From NCBI RefSeq assembly GCF_042663225.1, contig NZ_JBHTAA010000001.1, positions 310,001 to 374,000 of the forward strand: 64,000 nt of DNA, read 5' to 3'. Positions 33,893-42,169 of this stretch are shown one piece after another (positions within the stretch are counted from its first letter, which is position 1; the number at the start of each line of letters is the position of its first letter). The notes beneath the pieces are model-generated. The model made no database searches and was not told where the DNA came from. It was given only the letters and a program-made list of their open reading frames with translations. The translations under genes and the position numbers were made by a program. This DNA comes from Haloferax namakaokahaiae (GTDB taxonomy: Archaea; Halobacteriota; Halobacteria; Halobacteriales; Haloferacaceae).

Positions 33893-34948
33893 ATGAATCC
33901 ACGCGTCGAGCGCGCGCTCCTCTACAGCCGAGCGATTTTCTTCGAGGTACGTACCGAACGGCTGACGTTCATGGCCGGCAGCATCGCCTACGGTGCGTTC
34001 GTCTCACTCCTCCCGCTGTTCTTACTCGTCCTCACTGCCGTCTCGGTGACCGGCAACGAAGACCTCCGGGGGAGCGTCATTCGACTCATCCAGTCGGTCC
34101 TCACACCCGGCGCGAGCGACGTCATCGTGGCGGAACTCGAAACGTCGAGTCAACTCGCCGGTCTCTCGCTCGTCGGCGTGCTCGTCCTCGTCTGGGGGAC
34201 GCTCCGTATCTTCCGCGGTCTCGACACCGCCTTCTCGGATATCTACGAGTCCGAGGCCGCCAACACCTTCGCCGACCAAGTCTCGGACGGCATCGTCGTC
34301 CTCGTCGCCGTCTCGCTCACCGTCGTCGCCGCCGCGCTCATCAACTCGGCGCTCACGTCGGTCGGGGGGTCGGTCGGCTGGGTTCTCAACCGTGCCGTCC
34401 TCATCACCGCCCTCGTAGCGACGCTCTTCCCGATGTACTACATCTTCCCCGACGAGGACGTGACGCGCCTCGAAGTCCTCCCGGGGACGGTGGTTGCCGC
34501 CGTCGGGTTGGCGATATTCGAAGGGCTGTTTCGGTTCTACGTCCAGTTCAGTAGCCAATCGCCCGAATCGAGCGTCATCGCGGGCGTGCTCGTCCTCCTG
34601 ACGTGGCTCTACTTCAGCGGACTCGTCATCCTCTTCGGCGCGGTCGTCAACGCCGTCCTCTCGAATCGGTCGCAGGACGTGAACGTCCCCCCGCTCTTCG
34701 GCGGCATCAGCCCACAGGAGAAAGCACACCTCGCCAACCGAATGGAAGTCGCAACCGCGCTCGAACACCTCGGCCGCCTCATCGATGGCTCCGACGACGA
34801 TATCGAGATTCACGTCGGCGAGAACGCCGTCCGGATTCCCCGCCCCGGAAAGGTCGTCGTCGATACGGACACGAACAAATTCCTCCCGGAGGGACCGGTC
34901 CGACTGGAGCTTCGATGGTCGTCGTGGCCTGACAATCAGGAAAAATGA
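33893..34948 (+). CDS. YihY/BrkB-family membrane protein
   Basis: A 351-residue protein with six membrane helices, followed by about 80 polar C-terminal residues. The family pattern is seen in MAGSIAYGAFVSLLPLFLLV, the VWGTLRIFRGLDTAFSDIYE central loop, and the VLVLLTWLYFSGLVILFGAVVN helix. Older names (ribonuclease BN) are erroneous; function is uncertain, possibly envelope or transport-related. The stop TGA overlaps a possible ATG of the zinc-ribbon gene. Confidence 0.88.
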   Translation: MNPRVERALLYSRAIFFEVRTERLTFMAGSIAYGAFVSLLPLFLLVLTAVSVTGNEDLRGSVIRLIQSVLTPGASDVIVAELETSSQLAGLSLVGVLVLVWGTLRIFRGLDTAFSDIYESEAANTFADQVSDGIVVLVAVSLTVVAAALINSALTSVGGSVGWVLNRAVLITALVATLFPMYYIFPDEDVTRLEVLPGTVVAAVGLAIFEGLFRFYVQFSSQSPESSVIAGVLVLLTWLYFSGLVILFGAVVNAVLSNRSQDVNVPPLFGGISPQEKAHLANRMEVATALEHLGRLIDGSDDDIEIHVGENAVRIPRPGKVVVDTDTNKFLPEGPVRLELRWSSWPDNQEK

Positions 34949-34986
34949 GAACGGCGATTATGCGTTCGGCGCGCGAACGTATCTCC

Positions 34987-35262
34987 ATGGCAATCCGGAC
35001 TCCACCCCACTCGACGAGAACAGTCGTTCCTGAGCGCGAATCGTGGGACGACGTAGAAGTGAGCGCGACGACCGAATCACGAGCGGTGCGACCACCGACC
35101 GTCGTCGAGAATCGGCGGATGGTAAACCACACCCTCGCCGAATCGCGTCTCGTCTGGCGGTGCGACGACTGCGGCGAACTCGGGCACTTGACGGCGTTCC
35201 CCGTCGCCTGTCCGAACTGTTCGGCTCCGCGCGAAGCACTATACTACTTCAGAGAAGACTGA
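34987..35262 (+). CDS. Rubredoxin-like zinc-ribbon small protein
   Basis: A 91-residue protein. The C-terminal 40 residues hold a zinc ribbon: WRCDDCGELGHLTAF then ACPNCSAPRE, with two CxxC knuckles, followed by LYYFRED. This is a common haloarchaeal small zinc-finger/rubredoxin-like form (DUF7130-like). Start ATG 34987; an ATG at 34945 would overlap the upstream stop (ATGA) and add 14 residues. Its cofactor (zinc or iron) is not determinable. Confidence 0.72.
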   Translation: MAIRTPPHSTRTVVPERESWDDVEVSATTESRAVRPPTVVENRRMVNHTLAESRLVWRCDDCGELGHLTAFPVACPNCSAPREALYYFRED

Positions 35263-35324
35263 CTCGGCGACGGTGACCGCCCGCCGACCGCGACCGTTTT
35301 TTGGCTCGCATCCGCAGCACAGGT

Positions 35325-35579
35325 ATGTACCTCTCTCACCCCGTTCGCCGGATGCGCGACGACCCCTTCGACGACGAGCGCGCGGAACTCCGCGTCCACC
35401 CGGAATCCGACGACGCGCGGTCGAAACTGGAGGCACTCGTCTCGGACCTCGGCGGTACCGTGGGGAACGAACTCCAGTTCGGCGGCATCATCGTCGTCGT
35501 GGACGAGACCGACGTCTCGGCGCTGTGCGAACTCGACGGTATCGAGCGAATCGAAACGTCGGATACGCTCGGCTATTAG
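35325..35579 (+). CDS. Small acidic protein, function unknown
   Basis: An 84-residue acidic alpha/beta protein with a pattern like a beta-alpha-beta fold (ELRVHPESDDARSKLEALVS then FGGIIVVVDETDVSALCEL). ATG 35325 is preferred over a codon at 35301 because of the adjacent leaderless start. It ends in a tandem duplication that repeats the last codons and the stop codon (35560-35601). Confidence 0.6.
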   Translation: MYLSHPVRRMRDDPFDDERAELRVHPESDDARSKLEALVSDLGGTVGNELQFGGIIVVVDETDVSALCELDGIERIETSDTLGY

Positions 35580-35601
35580 TCGGATAAGCTCGGCTACTAA
35601 T
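35560..35601 (+). repeat. 21-base tandem near-duplication over a stop codon
   Basis: Two adjacent 21-base units (35560-35580 and 35581-35601) share 18 of 21 positions. Unit 1 encodes the last residues of the small acidic protein plus its TAG; unit 2 would repeat them after the stop. The differences are at unit positions 7, 17 and 20. Confidence 0.75.
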
Positions 35602-35670
35602 TTGTTCTCCGCTCGCACGTGCGCGCTAGGCGGCCTCAACTGATTTGTACCTCGGGGCGAGAGCGACAGT

Positions 35671-36186
35671 ATGGCATCTGCACTGCCGCTCTCGCGGCTC
35701 GTCGGTCTGGTCGCGGCTATCGTCGCAGTCGGTGTCGTGGTTTCGCGTAGCGCACTCGAAACCGGCACCAACCCACGCGTCGATCCCACGAACGGGCTGT
35801 GGGCGGCCATCGAGGCACAACCCCTGTTCATCGTCGGCGCTGTCGCCGCCGTCGTGGGGAGTGCTCGCAGTCGTCCGGTTCCGTCTCTAGTAACCATGCT
35901 CCCGGTCGATTTCGACATCGCGCTCCTCGTGTTCTACGTGGCGCTTCTCGGAGTCATCGGCGTGCAGTACGCCCGCGGCGCGCTCCCACTGGAGCGAGTG
36001 GTGCTGCTCGTCTCGATGTGCGCGACGTGGCTCGCCTACAGTCTGTTGCAGGTGAGTCAGGACGGTCTCGTTGCGACCGGGACGATGCTCAATTCCGTTC
36101 TCGACGGCTTCTCTGTGGTTCTGCTTCTCGGTGGCCTGTATGGGTTGTACTGGTGGTGGCGGAATCGGGAGTCTGTGGGGTCGTAG
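35671..36186 (+). CDS. Four-to-five-helix membrane protein, unknown
   Basis: A 171-residue hydrophobic protein with membrane helices near residues 8-26, 50-66, 79-98, 107-126 and 138-160, and a polar, Trp-rich C-terminal end (LYWWWRNRESVGS). No catalytic motif or family recognised. It is followed by the tRNA-derived fragments and the tRNA-Gly genes on the opposite strand. Confidence 0.6.
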   Translation: MASALPLSRLVGLVAAIVAVGVVVSRSALETGTNPRVDPTNGLWAAIEAQPLFIVGAVAAVVGSARSRPVPSLVTMLPVDFDIALLVFYVALLGVIGVQYARGALPLERVVLLVSMCATWLAYSLLQVSQDGLVATGTMLNSVLDGFSVVLLLGGLYGLYWWWRNRESVGS

Positions 36187-36215
36187 GGAGTCGAGTCTGG
36201 GATAGAAACTCAAGG

Positions 36216-36279
36216 TGCGTCGGCTGGGATTGTGAACTTCACTCGCAACGCTTCGCGTTGCTCGCTAGTTCAAATCCCA
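36216..36279. repeat. tRNA-Gly 3'-end fragments in inverted orientation around a hairpin
   Basis: At 36216-36236 the sequence matches the 3' end of the tRNA-Gly genes (minus strand: T-stem and acceptor; one extra base). At 36268-36279, GTTCAAATCCCA is the same T-loop segment on the plus strand. Between them is a perfect 7-base hairpin GCAACGC-TTC-GCGTTGC (36245-36261). This looks like debris from recombination or integration at the tRNA, not a functional RNA. Confidence 0.6.
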
Positions 36280-36353
36280 CCGTTTCGCATTCACTCACTC
36301 AGACGGAGCGACGCGACGAGACGCGTCGCTTGGTGAGTTGAGTTCGAGAGAAG

Positions 36354-36424
36354 TGCGTCGGCTGGGATTTGAACCCAGGTTGTGACCATGGCAAGGTCAC
36401 GTGATACCACTACACTACCGACGC
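36354..36424 (-). tRNA. tRNA-Gly (GCC)
   Basis: A 71-nucleotide tRNA with acceptor stem GCGTCGG/CCGACGC plus discriminator A, anticodon stem TGACC/GGTCA with loop TTGCCAT giving anticodon GCC, and T-arm CTGGGTTCAAATCCCAG. No CCA is encoded. It lies 11 bases downstream (minus strand) of a second copy, so the two are probably one transcript. Confidence 0.97.
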
Positions 36425-36435
36425 ATGTCCGAAAG

Positions 36436-36506
36436 TGCGCTGGCTGGGATTTGAACCCAGGTTGTGACCATGGCAAGGTCACGTGATACCACTACACTAC
36501 CAGCGC
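36436..36506 (-). tRNA. tRNA-Gly (GCC), second copy
   Basis: Identical to the neighbouring copy in the D-arm, anticodon arm and T-arm. Only the acceptor stem differs: GCGCTGG/CCAGCGC, with both strands changed together so pairing is kept. Anticodon GCC. It is the promoter-proximal copy; a TATA box is at 36556-36563. Confidence 0.97.
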
Positions 36507-36555
36507 ATTCCGCGCGTGTTGTGGCGCTTGCTGCGTTTCTGGATAATGCCGGGTT

Positions 36556-36563
36556 GATAAATA
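36556..36563 (-). promoter_or_regulatory. TATA box of the tRNA-Gly pair
   Basis: On the minus strand the sequence reads TATTTATC, 50 bases before the 5' end of the proximal tRNA, leaving room for a leader of about 20 bases that RNase P would remove. Confidence 0.5.
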
Positions 36564-36730
36564 AGACTTGCGAATCTGGGGGAGAAATCGGACGACAGCG
36601 CGGCACCTGCTACCACATCAGTGGCATCAAAATGGATGTTTCAGATTTCCTGTTAATTCGTACCATGGGTCATTCGCTAATTCCTCACAAACCGGTGCGT
36701 GGGACGCTCTAACACCCCAGAAACGATTCG

Positions 36731-36743
36731 CTACTCTTTTAGG
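36731..36743 (+). promoter_or_regulatory. Possible promoter of the ribosomal-protein operon
   Basis: The AT-rich block CTACTCTTTTAGG is the best TATA-like element before the methyltransferase gene (ATG 36796). It would place transcription start near 36765 and leave a leader of about 30 bases. The element is weaker than others in the window, and a second promoter further downstream cannot be excluded. Confidence 0.35.
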
Positions 36744-36795
36744 TAGGCCCCCGGTACAAACGCCACAGTCTAGATGAGACGAGGATGAATTCGGC

Positions 36796-37638
36796 ATGAC
36801 ACGCAGCGTACTCGTGCCGTCCTCACTCGTCCGGGAAGCCGAAGACCAACGCGAGGCAACTCGCAAACTCGGCTACATCGCCCGTGCGGCGGTGATTTTC
36901 CGGGCGGACCGACTCGTCATCTTCCCCGACGAAGATGGCGAGACGCGATGGGGCGGTGGGTTCGTCGAAACCATACTTCGGTATGCCGCAACGCCACCAT
37001 ACCTCCGGAAGGAAGTGTGGGGCAAGCGGGACGAACTCCGCTACGCTGGTATCTTGCCGCCCATGCTCGTGTCGTCTACGACCGCAGGTGACTCAGACGA
37101 GTTGCCTGCGTTGCGAGAAGGAATCGTGACCGAGGTCGGACCTGACGACCGCGTTCGGGTCAATTGCGGAATGCAACACCCGATCTCCCTGTTCGTCCCG
37201 CCAGGGATGGACATCACAGAGGGAGAGCGCGTCGCTGTCAGGATCTCTTCGCGAGAACCGGTCCGTGCGCGGATTGTGGACAAGCCTCTTCCGGGCTTTT
37301 CCGTTTCCCGCATGGACCTCACGGAAGCACTCGGCCTACCAGATGCTGGCGTGCGAATCGCCACGTCTCGCTATGGCGAGTCGCTGTCGGTCTCCCGACT
37401 GGGAGAACTGACGACCCGCATCGCCGACGCCGACGGGATGACCGTCGTCTTCGGTTCTCCGGGCCGAGGCCTTCCGGACATCCTTGGGTTGGACCCCGAG
37501 GATGTCGCAGACGTCGAACCTTCCGGTGGTCCGGGGTTCGACCTCTGGCTCAATACGATTCCGCGACAGGGCAGCGAAGTGGTGCGAACTGAGGAAGCGA
37601 TGTTCGCGTCGCTCGCGTCCCTGACACTCACGGAGTGA
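36796..37638 (+). CDS. SPOUT-type RNA methyltransferase at head of S10 operon
   Basis: A 280-residue SPOUT-like protein (COG2106, archaeal putative RNA methylase). An OB-type insert (about 95-165) lies between the N-terminal Rossmann-like part (SVLVPSSLVREAEDQREATR) and the trefoil-knot end with VVFGSPGRGLPDILG. In Archaea this gene is frequently just before uL3. It probably methylates rRNA near the peptidyl-transferase centre or another ribosomal site; the target is not known from sequence. It is 4 bases from the uL3 start. Confidence 0.85.
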   Translation: MTRSVLVPSSLVREAEDQREATRKLGYIARAAVIFRADRLVIFPDEDGETRWGGGFVETILRYAATPPYLRKEVWGKRDELRYAGILPPMLVSSTTAGDSDELPALREGIVTEVGPDDRVRVNCGMQHPISLFVPPGMDITEGERVAVRISSREPVRARIVDKPLPGFSVSRMDLTEALGLPDAGVRIATSRYGESLSVSRLGELTTRIADADGMTVVFGSPGRGLPDILGLDPEDVADVEPSGGPGFDLWLNTIPRQGSEVVRTEEAMFASLASLTLTE

Positions 37639-37642
37639 ACAC

Positions 37643-38659
37643 ATGCCACAACCAAGCAGACCACGAAAAGGCTCGATGGGCTTCAGCCCACGCAAGCGCG
37701 TGACCAAAGAGGTTCCGCGCATCAAGTCGTGGCCCGATGATGACGGCTCCCCTGCACTGCAGGGCTTCGCTGGCTACAAGGCCGGCATGACGCACGTCAT
37801 GATGGTCAACGACGAGGCAGACTCCCCCCGAGAGGGGATGGAAGAAGCCGTTCCGGTGACCGTCGTCGAGACGCCACCGATGCGTGCTGTCGCCATTCGC
37901 GCCTACAAGCAGACGGCGTACGGACTCAACCCGGAGATCGAGGTGTGGGCAGACGAGTTCCACGACGAACTCGACCGCACCCTCGACCTGCCGGCAGAAT
38001 CAACGTTCGAAGAGGACGCAGAGGCATTCCGCGAGGCCGTCGAGGCCGGCGACGTCGATGACGTTCGCGTCATCACGCACACGGTGCCCTCGGACCTCAA
38101 GAACGTCCCCAAGAAGAAACCTGACGTGATGGAAACGCGCGTCGGCGGCGGCTCCATTCAGGAGCGCGCCGAATTCGCTCTCGAACTCGTCGGCGACGGC
38201 GGCGTTCACGAGATGTCCGACGTGTTCCGTGCCGGCGAGTACCTCGACGCCGCGGGTGTCACGAAAGGTAAGGGTACCCAAGGTCCCGTCAAGCGATGGG
38301 GCGTCCAGAAGCGGAAGGGCAAACACGCCCGTCAGGGCTGGCGGCGCCGTATCGGTAACCTCGGCCCGTGGAACCCGTCGCGCGTTCGCTCGACGGTTCC
38401 CCAGCTCGGTCAGACCGGGTACCACCAACGCACCGAACTCAACAAGCGTCTTATCGACCTCGGCGAGGGCGACGAGGCAACCGTCGATGGTGGCTTCGTC
38501 AACTACGGTGAGGTCGAGGGCTCCTACGCGCTCGTCAAAGGCTCGCTCCCGGGCCCGAACAAGCGCCTTCTGCGGTTCCGCCCGGCCATCCGGCCGAACG
38601 ACCAACCGCGCCTCGACCCCGAGGTGCGCTACGTCTCTACCGCATCGAACCAGGGTTAA
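37643..38659 (+). CDS. rpl3: Ribosomal protein uL3
   Basis: A 338-residue large-subunit protein with a long extension reaching the peptidyl-transferase centre. The extension tip contains KGKGTQGPVKRWGVQKRKGK and HARQGWRRRIGNLGPW, as in archaeal uL3. It begins with MPQPSRPRKGSMGFSPRKRV, the archaeal/eukaryotic form. Second gene of the operon; uL4 follows after 3 bases. Confidence 0.98.
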   Translation: MPQPSRPRKGSMGFSPRKRVTKEVPRIKSWPDDDGSPALQGFAGYKAGMTHVMMVNDEADSPREGMEEAVPVTVVETPPMRAVAIRAYKQTAYGLNPEIEVWADEFHDELDRTLDLPAESTFEEDAEAFREAVEAGDVDDVRVITHTVPSDLKNVPKKKPDVMETRVGGGSIQERAEFALELVGDGGVHEMSDVFRAGEYLDAAGVTKGKGTQGPVKRWGVQKRKGKHARQGWRRRIGNLGPWNPSRVRSTVPQLGQTGYHQRTELNKRLIDLGEGDEATVDGGFVNYGEVEGSYALVKGSLPGPNKRLLRFRPAIRPNDQPRLDPEVRYVSTASNQG

Positions 38660-38662
38660 ACC

Positions 38663-39409
38663 ATGCAGGCAACTATCCGCGACCTGAACGGCGACGACGC
38701 AGGCAGCATCGACCTGCCTGAGGTCTTCGAGACGGCTTACCGTCCGGACCTCATCAAGCGCGCAGTCATCGCCGCGCAGGCCAACCGAAAACAGCCGTAC
38801 GGTTCCGACCCCTACGCCGGCATGCGCACGCCGGCAGAGTCCTTCGGAAGCGGCCGCGGCATGTCGCACGACCCACGTCAGAATGGTGTCGCTCGACGTG
38901 TCCCGCACGCCGTCTCCGGCCGCCGCGCCCACCCGCCGAAGGCCGAGAAGGACCAGGGGAAGAGCATCAACACGAAAGAGCGCAAACTCGCAGTCCGCTC
39001 GGCACTCGCCGCGACGGCGAACCCCGAACTCGTCGCAGAGCGCGGGCACCAGTTCGACGACGACCTCGAACTGCCGCTCGTCGTCTCCGACGACTTCGAG
39101 GACCTCGTGAAGACGAAGGAAGTCGTTGACCTCCTCTCGTCGCTCGGCGTCTACGCCGACATCGAGCGCTCCGAAGACAACAAGAAGGTCAAGGGCGGCC
39201 AGGGCAAACTCCGTGGCCGCAAGTACACGCGTCCGAAGTCGATTCTCTTCGTGACGTCCGAGGAGCCATCGAAGGCTGCTCGCAACCTCGCCGGTGCCGA
39301 CGTCGCAACCGCGGCGAACGTCTCGGCCGAGGACCTCGCACCCGGCACCCACGCCGGTCGCCTGACCATCTTCACCGAAAGCGCACTCGACGAGGTGGCT
39401 GACCGATGA
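38663..39409 (+). CDS. rpl4: Ribosomal protein uL4
   Basis: A 248-residue archaeal-type uL4. The extended loop lining the exit tunnel is visible as RGMSHDPRQNGVARRVPHAVSG. The loop is followed by the Rossmann-like region ending with LTIFTESALDEVADR. Its stop overlaps the start of uL23 (ATGA, 39406-39409). Confidence 0.98.
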   Translation: MQATIRDLNGDDAGSIDLPEVFETAYRPDLIKRAVIAAQANRKQPYGSDPYAGMRTPAESFGSGRGMSHDPRQNGVARRVPHAVSGRRAHPPKAEKDQGKSINTKERKLAVRSALAATANPELVAERGHQFDDDLELPLVVSDDFEDLVKTKEVVDLLSSLGVYADIERSEDNKKVKGGQGKLRGRKYTRPKSILFVTSEEPSKAARNLAGADVATAANVSAEDLAPGTHAGRLTIFTESALDEVADR

Positions 39410-39660
39410 GCACCATCATCGAGCACCCCCTCGTCACCGAGAAGGCGATGAACATGATGGACTTCGACAACACGCTCCAGTTCATCGTCCACATCGACGC
39501 GAACAAGTCCGATATCCGCGAGGAGATCGAGTCGCGCTACGATGTCGCCATCGAGAACGTCAACACGCAGATTACGATGAAGGGCAAAAAGAAAGCAACC
39601 GTCCGACTCTCTGAGGACGACGAGGCGCAGGAAGTCGCCTCCCGAATTGGGGTGTTCTAA
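39406..39660 (+). CDS. rpl23: Ribosomal protein uL23
   Basis: An 84-residue protein at the tunnel exit, where it is a docking site for SRP and chaperones. The sequence begins IIEHPLVTEKAMNMMD and ends with a short strand after KGKKKATVRLS. Length fits archaeal uL23. Start overlaps uL4 by 4 bases; uL2 starts 2 bases after the stop. Confidence 0.98.
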   Translation: MSTIIEHPLVTEKAMNMMDFDNTLQFIVHIDANKSDIREEIESRYDVAIENVNTQITMKGKKKATVRLSEDDEAQEVASRIGVF

Positions 39661-39662
39661 CG

Positions 39663-40388
39663 ATGGGACGCCGAATTCAGGGCCAGCGTCGTGGTCGCGG
39701 TTCCTCCACGTTCCGTGCACCATCGCACCGCTACAAGGCCGAACTGTCCCACAAGAAGTCTGACGACGACGACACCATCTCCGGTACCGTCGTCGGCATC
39801 GAACACGACCCCGCTCGCAGTGCACCGATCGCACTCGTCGAGTTCGACGACGAACAGCGCATGATCCTCGTCCCCGAGGGCGTCGCCGTCGGTGAGGAGA
39901 TCCAGATTGGCGTCTCCGCCGAAATCAAGCCCGGCAACACGATGCCGCTGGCCGAGATTCCCGAGGGTGTCCCCGTCTGTAACGTCGAGCGTCAGCCCGG
40001 CGACGGCGGGAAGTTCGCCCGCGCATCCGGTGTCAGCGCACAGCTGCTCTCGCACGACCGCGAGGTCGCAGTCGTGAAGCTGCCCTCGGGCGAAGTCAAG
40101 CGCCTCAACCCCACGTGCCGTGCGACCATCGGCGTCGTCGCCGGTGGCGGTCGAACGGAGAAGCCGTTCGTCAAGGCAGGGAAGAAGTACCACAAGATGA
40201 AAGCGCGTGGTATCAAGTGGCCGCGCGTCCGCGGTGTTGCCATGAACGCCGTCGATCACCCGTTCGGTGGCGGCGGTCGGCAGCACCCCGGTCAGCCGAA
40301 GTCCGTCTCGCGGGACGCCCCGCCGGGCCGGAAGGTCGGTGACATCGCCTCTAAGCGCACCGGTCGCGGTGGCAAGGGAGGTAAGTAA
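39663..40388 (+). CDS. rpl2: Ribosomal protein uL2
   Basis: A 241-residue core protein of the large subunit that contacts h66 and subunit bridges. The conserved C-terminal histidine region is MNAVDHPFGGGGRQHPG, and the N-terminus is MGRRIQGQRRGRGSSTFR. Archaeal length. Confidence 0.98.
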   Translation: MGRRIQGQRRGRGSSTFRAPSHRYKAELSHKKSDDDDTISGTVVGIEHDPARSAPIALVEFDDEQRMILVPEGVAVGEEIQIGVSAEIKPGNTMPLAEIPEGVPVCNVERQPGDGGKFARASGVSAQLLSHDREVAVVKLPSGEVKRLNPTCRATIGVVAGGGRTEKPFVKAGKKYHKMKARGIKWPRVRGVAMNAVDHPFGGGGRQHPGQPKSVSRDAPPGRKVGDIASKRTGRGGKGGK

Positions 40389-40390
40389 TC

Positions 40391-40813
40391 ATGAGCACGC
40401 AATACCGTACCGGCCGCGAAGGTGAGTTCACCTACCGTGGCTACACGCTCGAAGAGCTGCAGGATATGGAGCTCGACGAAGTCGCGGAACTGCTCCCCGC
40501 TCGACAGCGGCGAACTATCACCCGTGGCCTCTCGACGGACCAAGAGAAGTTGGTCACGAAGGCCGAAAACAAGACGGAAGAAGAAACGGCGAACGCGCCG
40601 ATTCGCACGCACCTGCGTGACATGCCGATTCTCCCGTCCTTCGTTGGACTCACCTTCGCTGTCTACACCGGTCAAGAGTTCGAGCGCGTCAAGATTCAGC
40701 CCGAGATGATCGGACACTATCTTGGCGAGTTCCAACTGACCCGGTCGTCAGTGACCCACGGGCAGGCCGGTATCGGCGCGACCCGGTCCTCGAAGTTCGT
40801 GCCGCTCAAGTAA
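40391..40813 (+). CDS. rps19: Ribosomal protein uS19
   Basis: A 140-residue small-subunit head protein. The conserved RNA-binding end is YLGEFQLTRSSVTHGQAGIGATRSS, typical of archaeal/eukaryotic (S15e-type) uS19. The N-terminus has the archaeal extension with FTYRGYTLEELQ. Two bases follow uL2. Confidence 0.97.
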   Translation: MSTQYRTGREGEFTYRGYTLEELQDMELDEVAELLPARQRRTITRGLSTDQEKLVTKAENKTEEETANAPIRTHLRDMPILPSFVGLTFAVYTGQEFERVKIQPEMIGHYLGEFQLTRSSVTHGQAGIGATRSSKFVPLK

Positions 40814-40817
40814 AACC

Positions 40818-41279
40818 ATGGGAATCAACTACAGCGTCGAGGCCGACCCGGAGACCACCTCCAAGGGGATGCTCCGCGACCGGCCCATCAGCCTCAAGCA
40901 CAGTAAGGCCATCTCCAAAGCGATCAAGGGGATGTCCGTCGCCGACGCCGAGGACTACCTCGAAGCCGTCATCGACGGCGAGCGGTCGGTTCCGTTCAAG
41001 CAGCACAACTCGGGCGTTGGCCACCGGAGCGATATCGAGGGCTGGGACGCAGGACGATACCCCGAAAAGGCGTCCAAGGCGTTCCTCGAACTCCTCGAAA
41101 ACGTCCGCAACAACGCCACCGAACAGGGCTTCGATGGTCCATCGATGGAAATCATGCACGTCGCAGCCCACAAAGTCGGCGAGCGTCCGGGCCGGAAACC
41201 CCGCGCCTTCGGTCGCGCCGACCCGTGGAACACCCCAATCTGTGACGTCGAACTCATCATCGAGGAGGTCGAAGAATAA
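40818..41279 (+). CDS. rpl22: Ribosomal protein uL22
   Basis: A 153-residue tunnel protein. The hairpin reaching into the exit tunnel includes HKVGERPGRKPRAFGRADPW. The archaeal-type N-terminus is MGINYSVEADPETTSKGM. Its stop codon shares a base with the ATG of uS3 (TAATG). Confidence 0.97.
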   Translation: MGINYSVEADPETTSKGMLRDRPISLKHSKAISKAIKGMSVADAEDYLEAVIDGERSVPFKQHNSGVGHRSDIEGWDAGRYPEKASKAFLELLENVRNNATEQGFDGPSMEIMHVAAHKVGERPGRKPRAFGRADPWNTPICDVELIIEEVEE

Positions 41280-42169
41280 TGGCTGACGAACACCAATTCA
41301 TCGAAGACGGACTCCAGAAGTCCCAGATCGACGAGTTCTTCGCAAAAGAACTCGGCCGCGCAGGCTACGGCGGCATGGACGTCGCCAAGACGCCGATGGG
41401 CACCCAAATCGTGCTCAAGGCAGAGAAGCCTGGTATGGTCATCGGGAAAGGCGGGAAGAACATCCGTAAGGTCACCCGCGAACTCGAAGACCGCTTCAAC
41501 CTCGACGACCCGCAGATCGACGTTCAGGAAGTAGACGAACCGGACCTCAACGCCCGAATCGTCGCAGACCGCCTCGCCAACGCACTCGAGCGTGGCTGGT
41601 ACTTCCGCAAAGCGGGCCACACGACCATCGACCGCATCATGGACGCCGGCGCACTCGGTGCCGAAATCGTCCTCTCCGGCAAGGTCACTGGCGCTCGCTC
41701 GCGCGTCGAGAAGTTCAACCGCGGCTACATCAAGCACAACGGCGAACCCGCCCAGGAAATCGTTGACGAAGGTCAGGGCGTCGCCGTCATGAAGCTCGGC
41801 ACCATCGGTGTCACGGTCAAGATCATCCCGCCGGGAGCACGTCTCCCCGACGACTTCGAAGTCGAAGAGGGCGCAGAGCCTGAAGCGGTCGAACAGATCG
41901 AAGAGACCGAGAGCGTCGAAGACCTCCTCGAAGAGGAACCGGAAGAAGTTCCGGACGTCTCCGAGGACGCCGACGCAGAAGCCGAAGAACTCGACGAGGA
42001 CCTCCTCGAAGAGGAAGCCGTCGAAGAAGCAGAGTCTGACGACGAGGAAGTCGTCGAGGAAGAAGTCGTCGAAGACGACGAGGAACTCGACGAAGAAGTC
42101 GCTGAGGAAGCGGCCGACCTCGTCGCCGAGATGGAAGCAGAAGACGACGAAGAGACGGAGGAAGAATAA
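41279..42169 (+). CDS. rps3: Ribosomal protein uS3 with long acidic tail
   Basis: A 296-residue protein. A KH domain (KPGMVIGKGGKNIRKVT near residue 50) and the C-terminal domain with VTGARSRVEKFNRGYIKHNGEPA make up the usual part of about 190 residues. The remaining hundred residues (about 195-296) are almost only Glu, Asp, Val and Ala, in repeated EE/DD clusters, far longer than in most archaea but seen in haloarchaea. The start has a good SD (GGAGGT, 41264-41269). Confidence 0.97.
   Translation: MADEHQFIEDGLQKSQIDEFFAKELGRAGYGGMDVAKTPMGTQIVLKAEKPGMVIGKGGKNIRKVTRELEDRFNLDDPQIDVQEVDEPDLNARIVADRLANALERGWYFRKAGHTTIDRIMDAGALGAEIVLSGKVTGARSRVEKFNRGYIKHNGEPAQEIVDEGQGVAVMKLGTIGVTVKIIPPGARLPDDFEVEEGAEPEAVEQIEETESVEDLLEEEPEEVPDVSEDADAEAEELDEDLLEEEAVEEAESDDEEVVEEEVVEDDEELDEEVAEEAADLVAEMEAEDDEETEEE

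Noticed and set aside
36230..36340. Possible third tRNA gene beside the tRNA-Gly pair
   Set aside because: Only 3'-end and T-loop fragments are present; no anticodon arm or D-arm can be folded.
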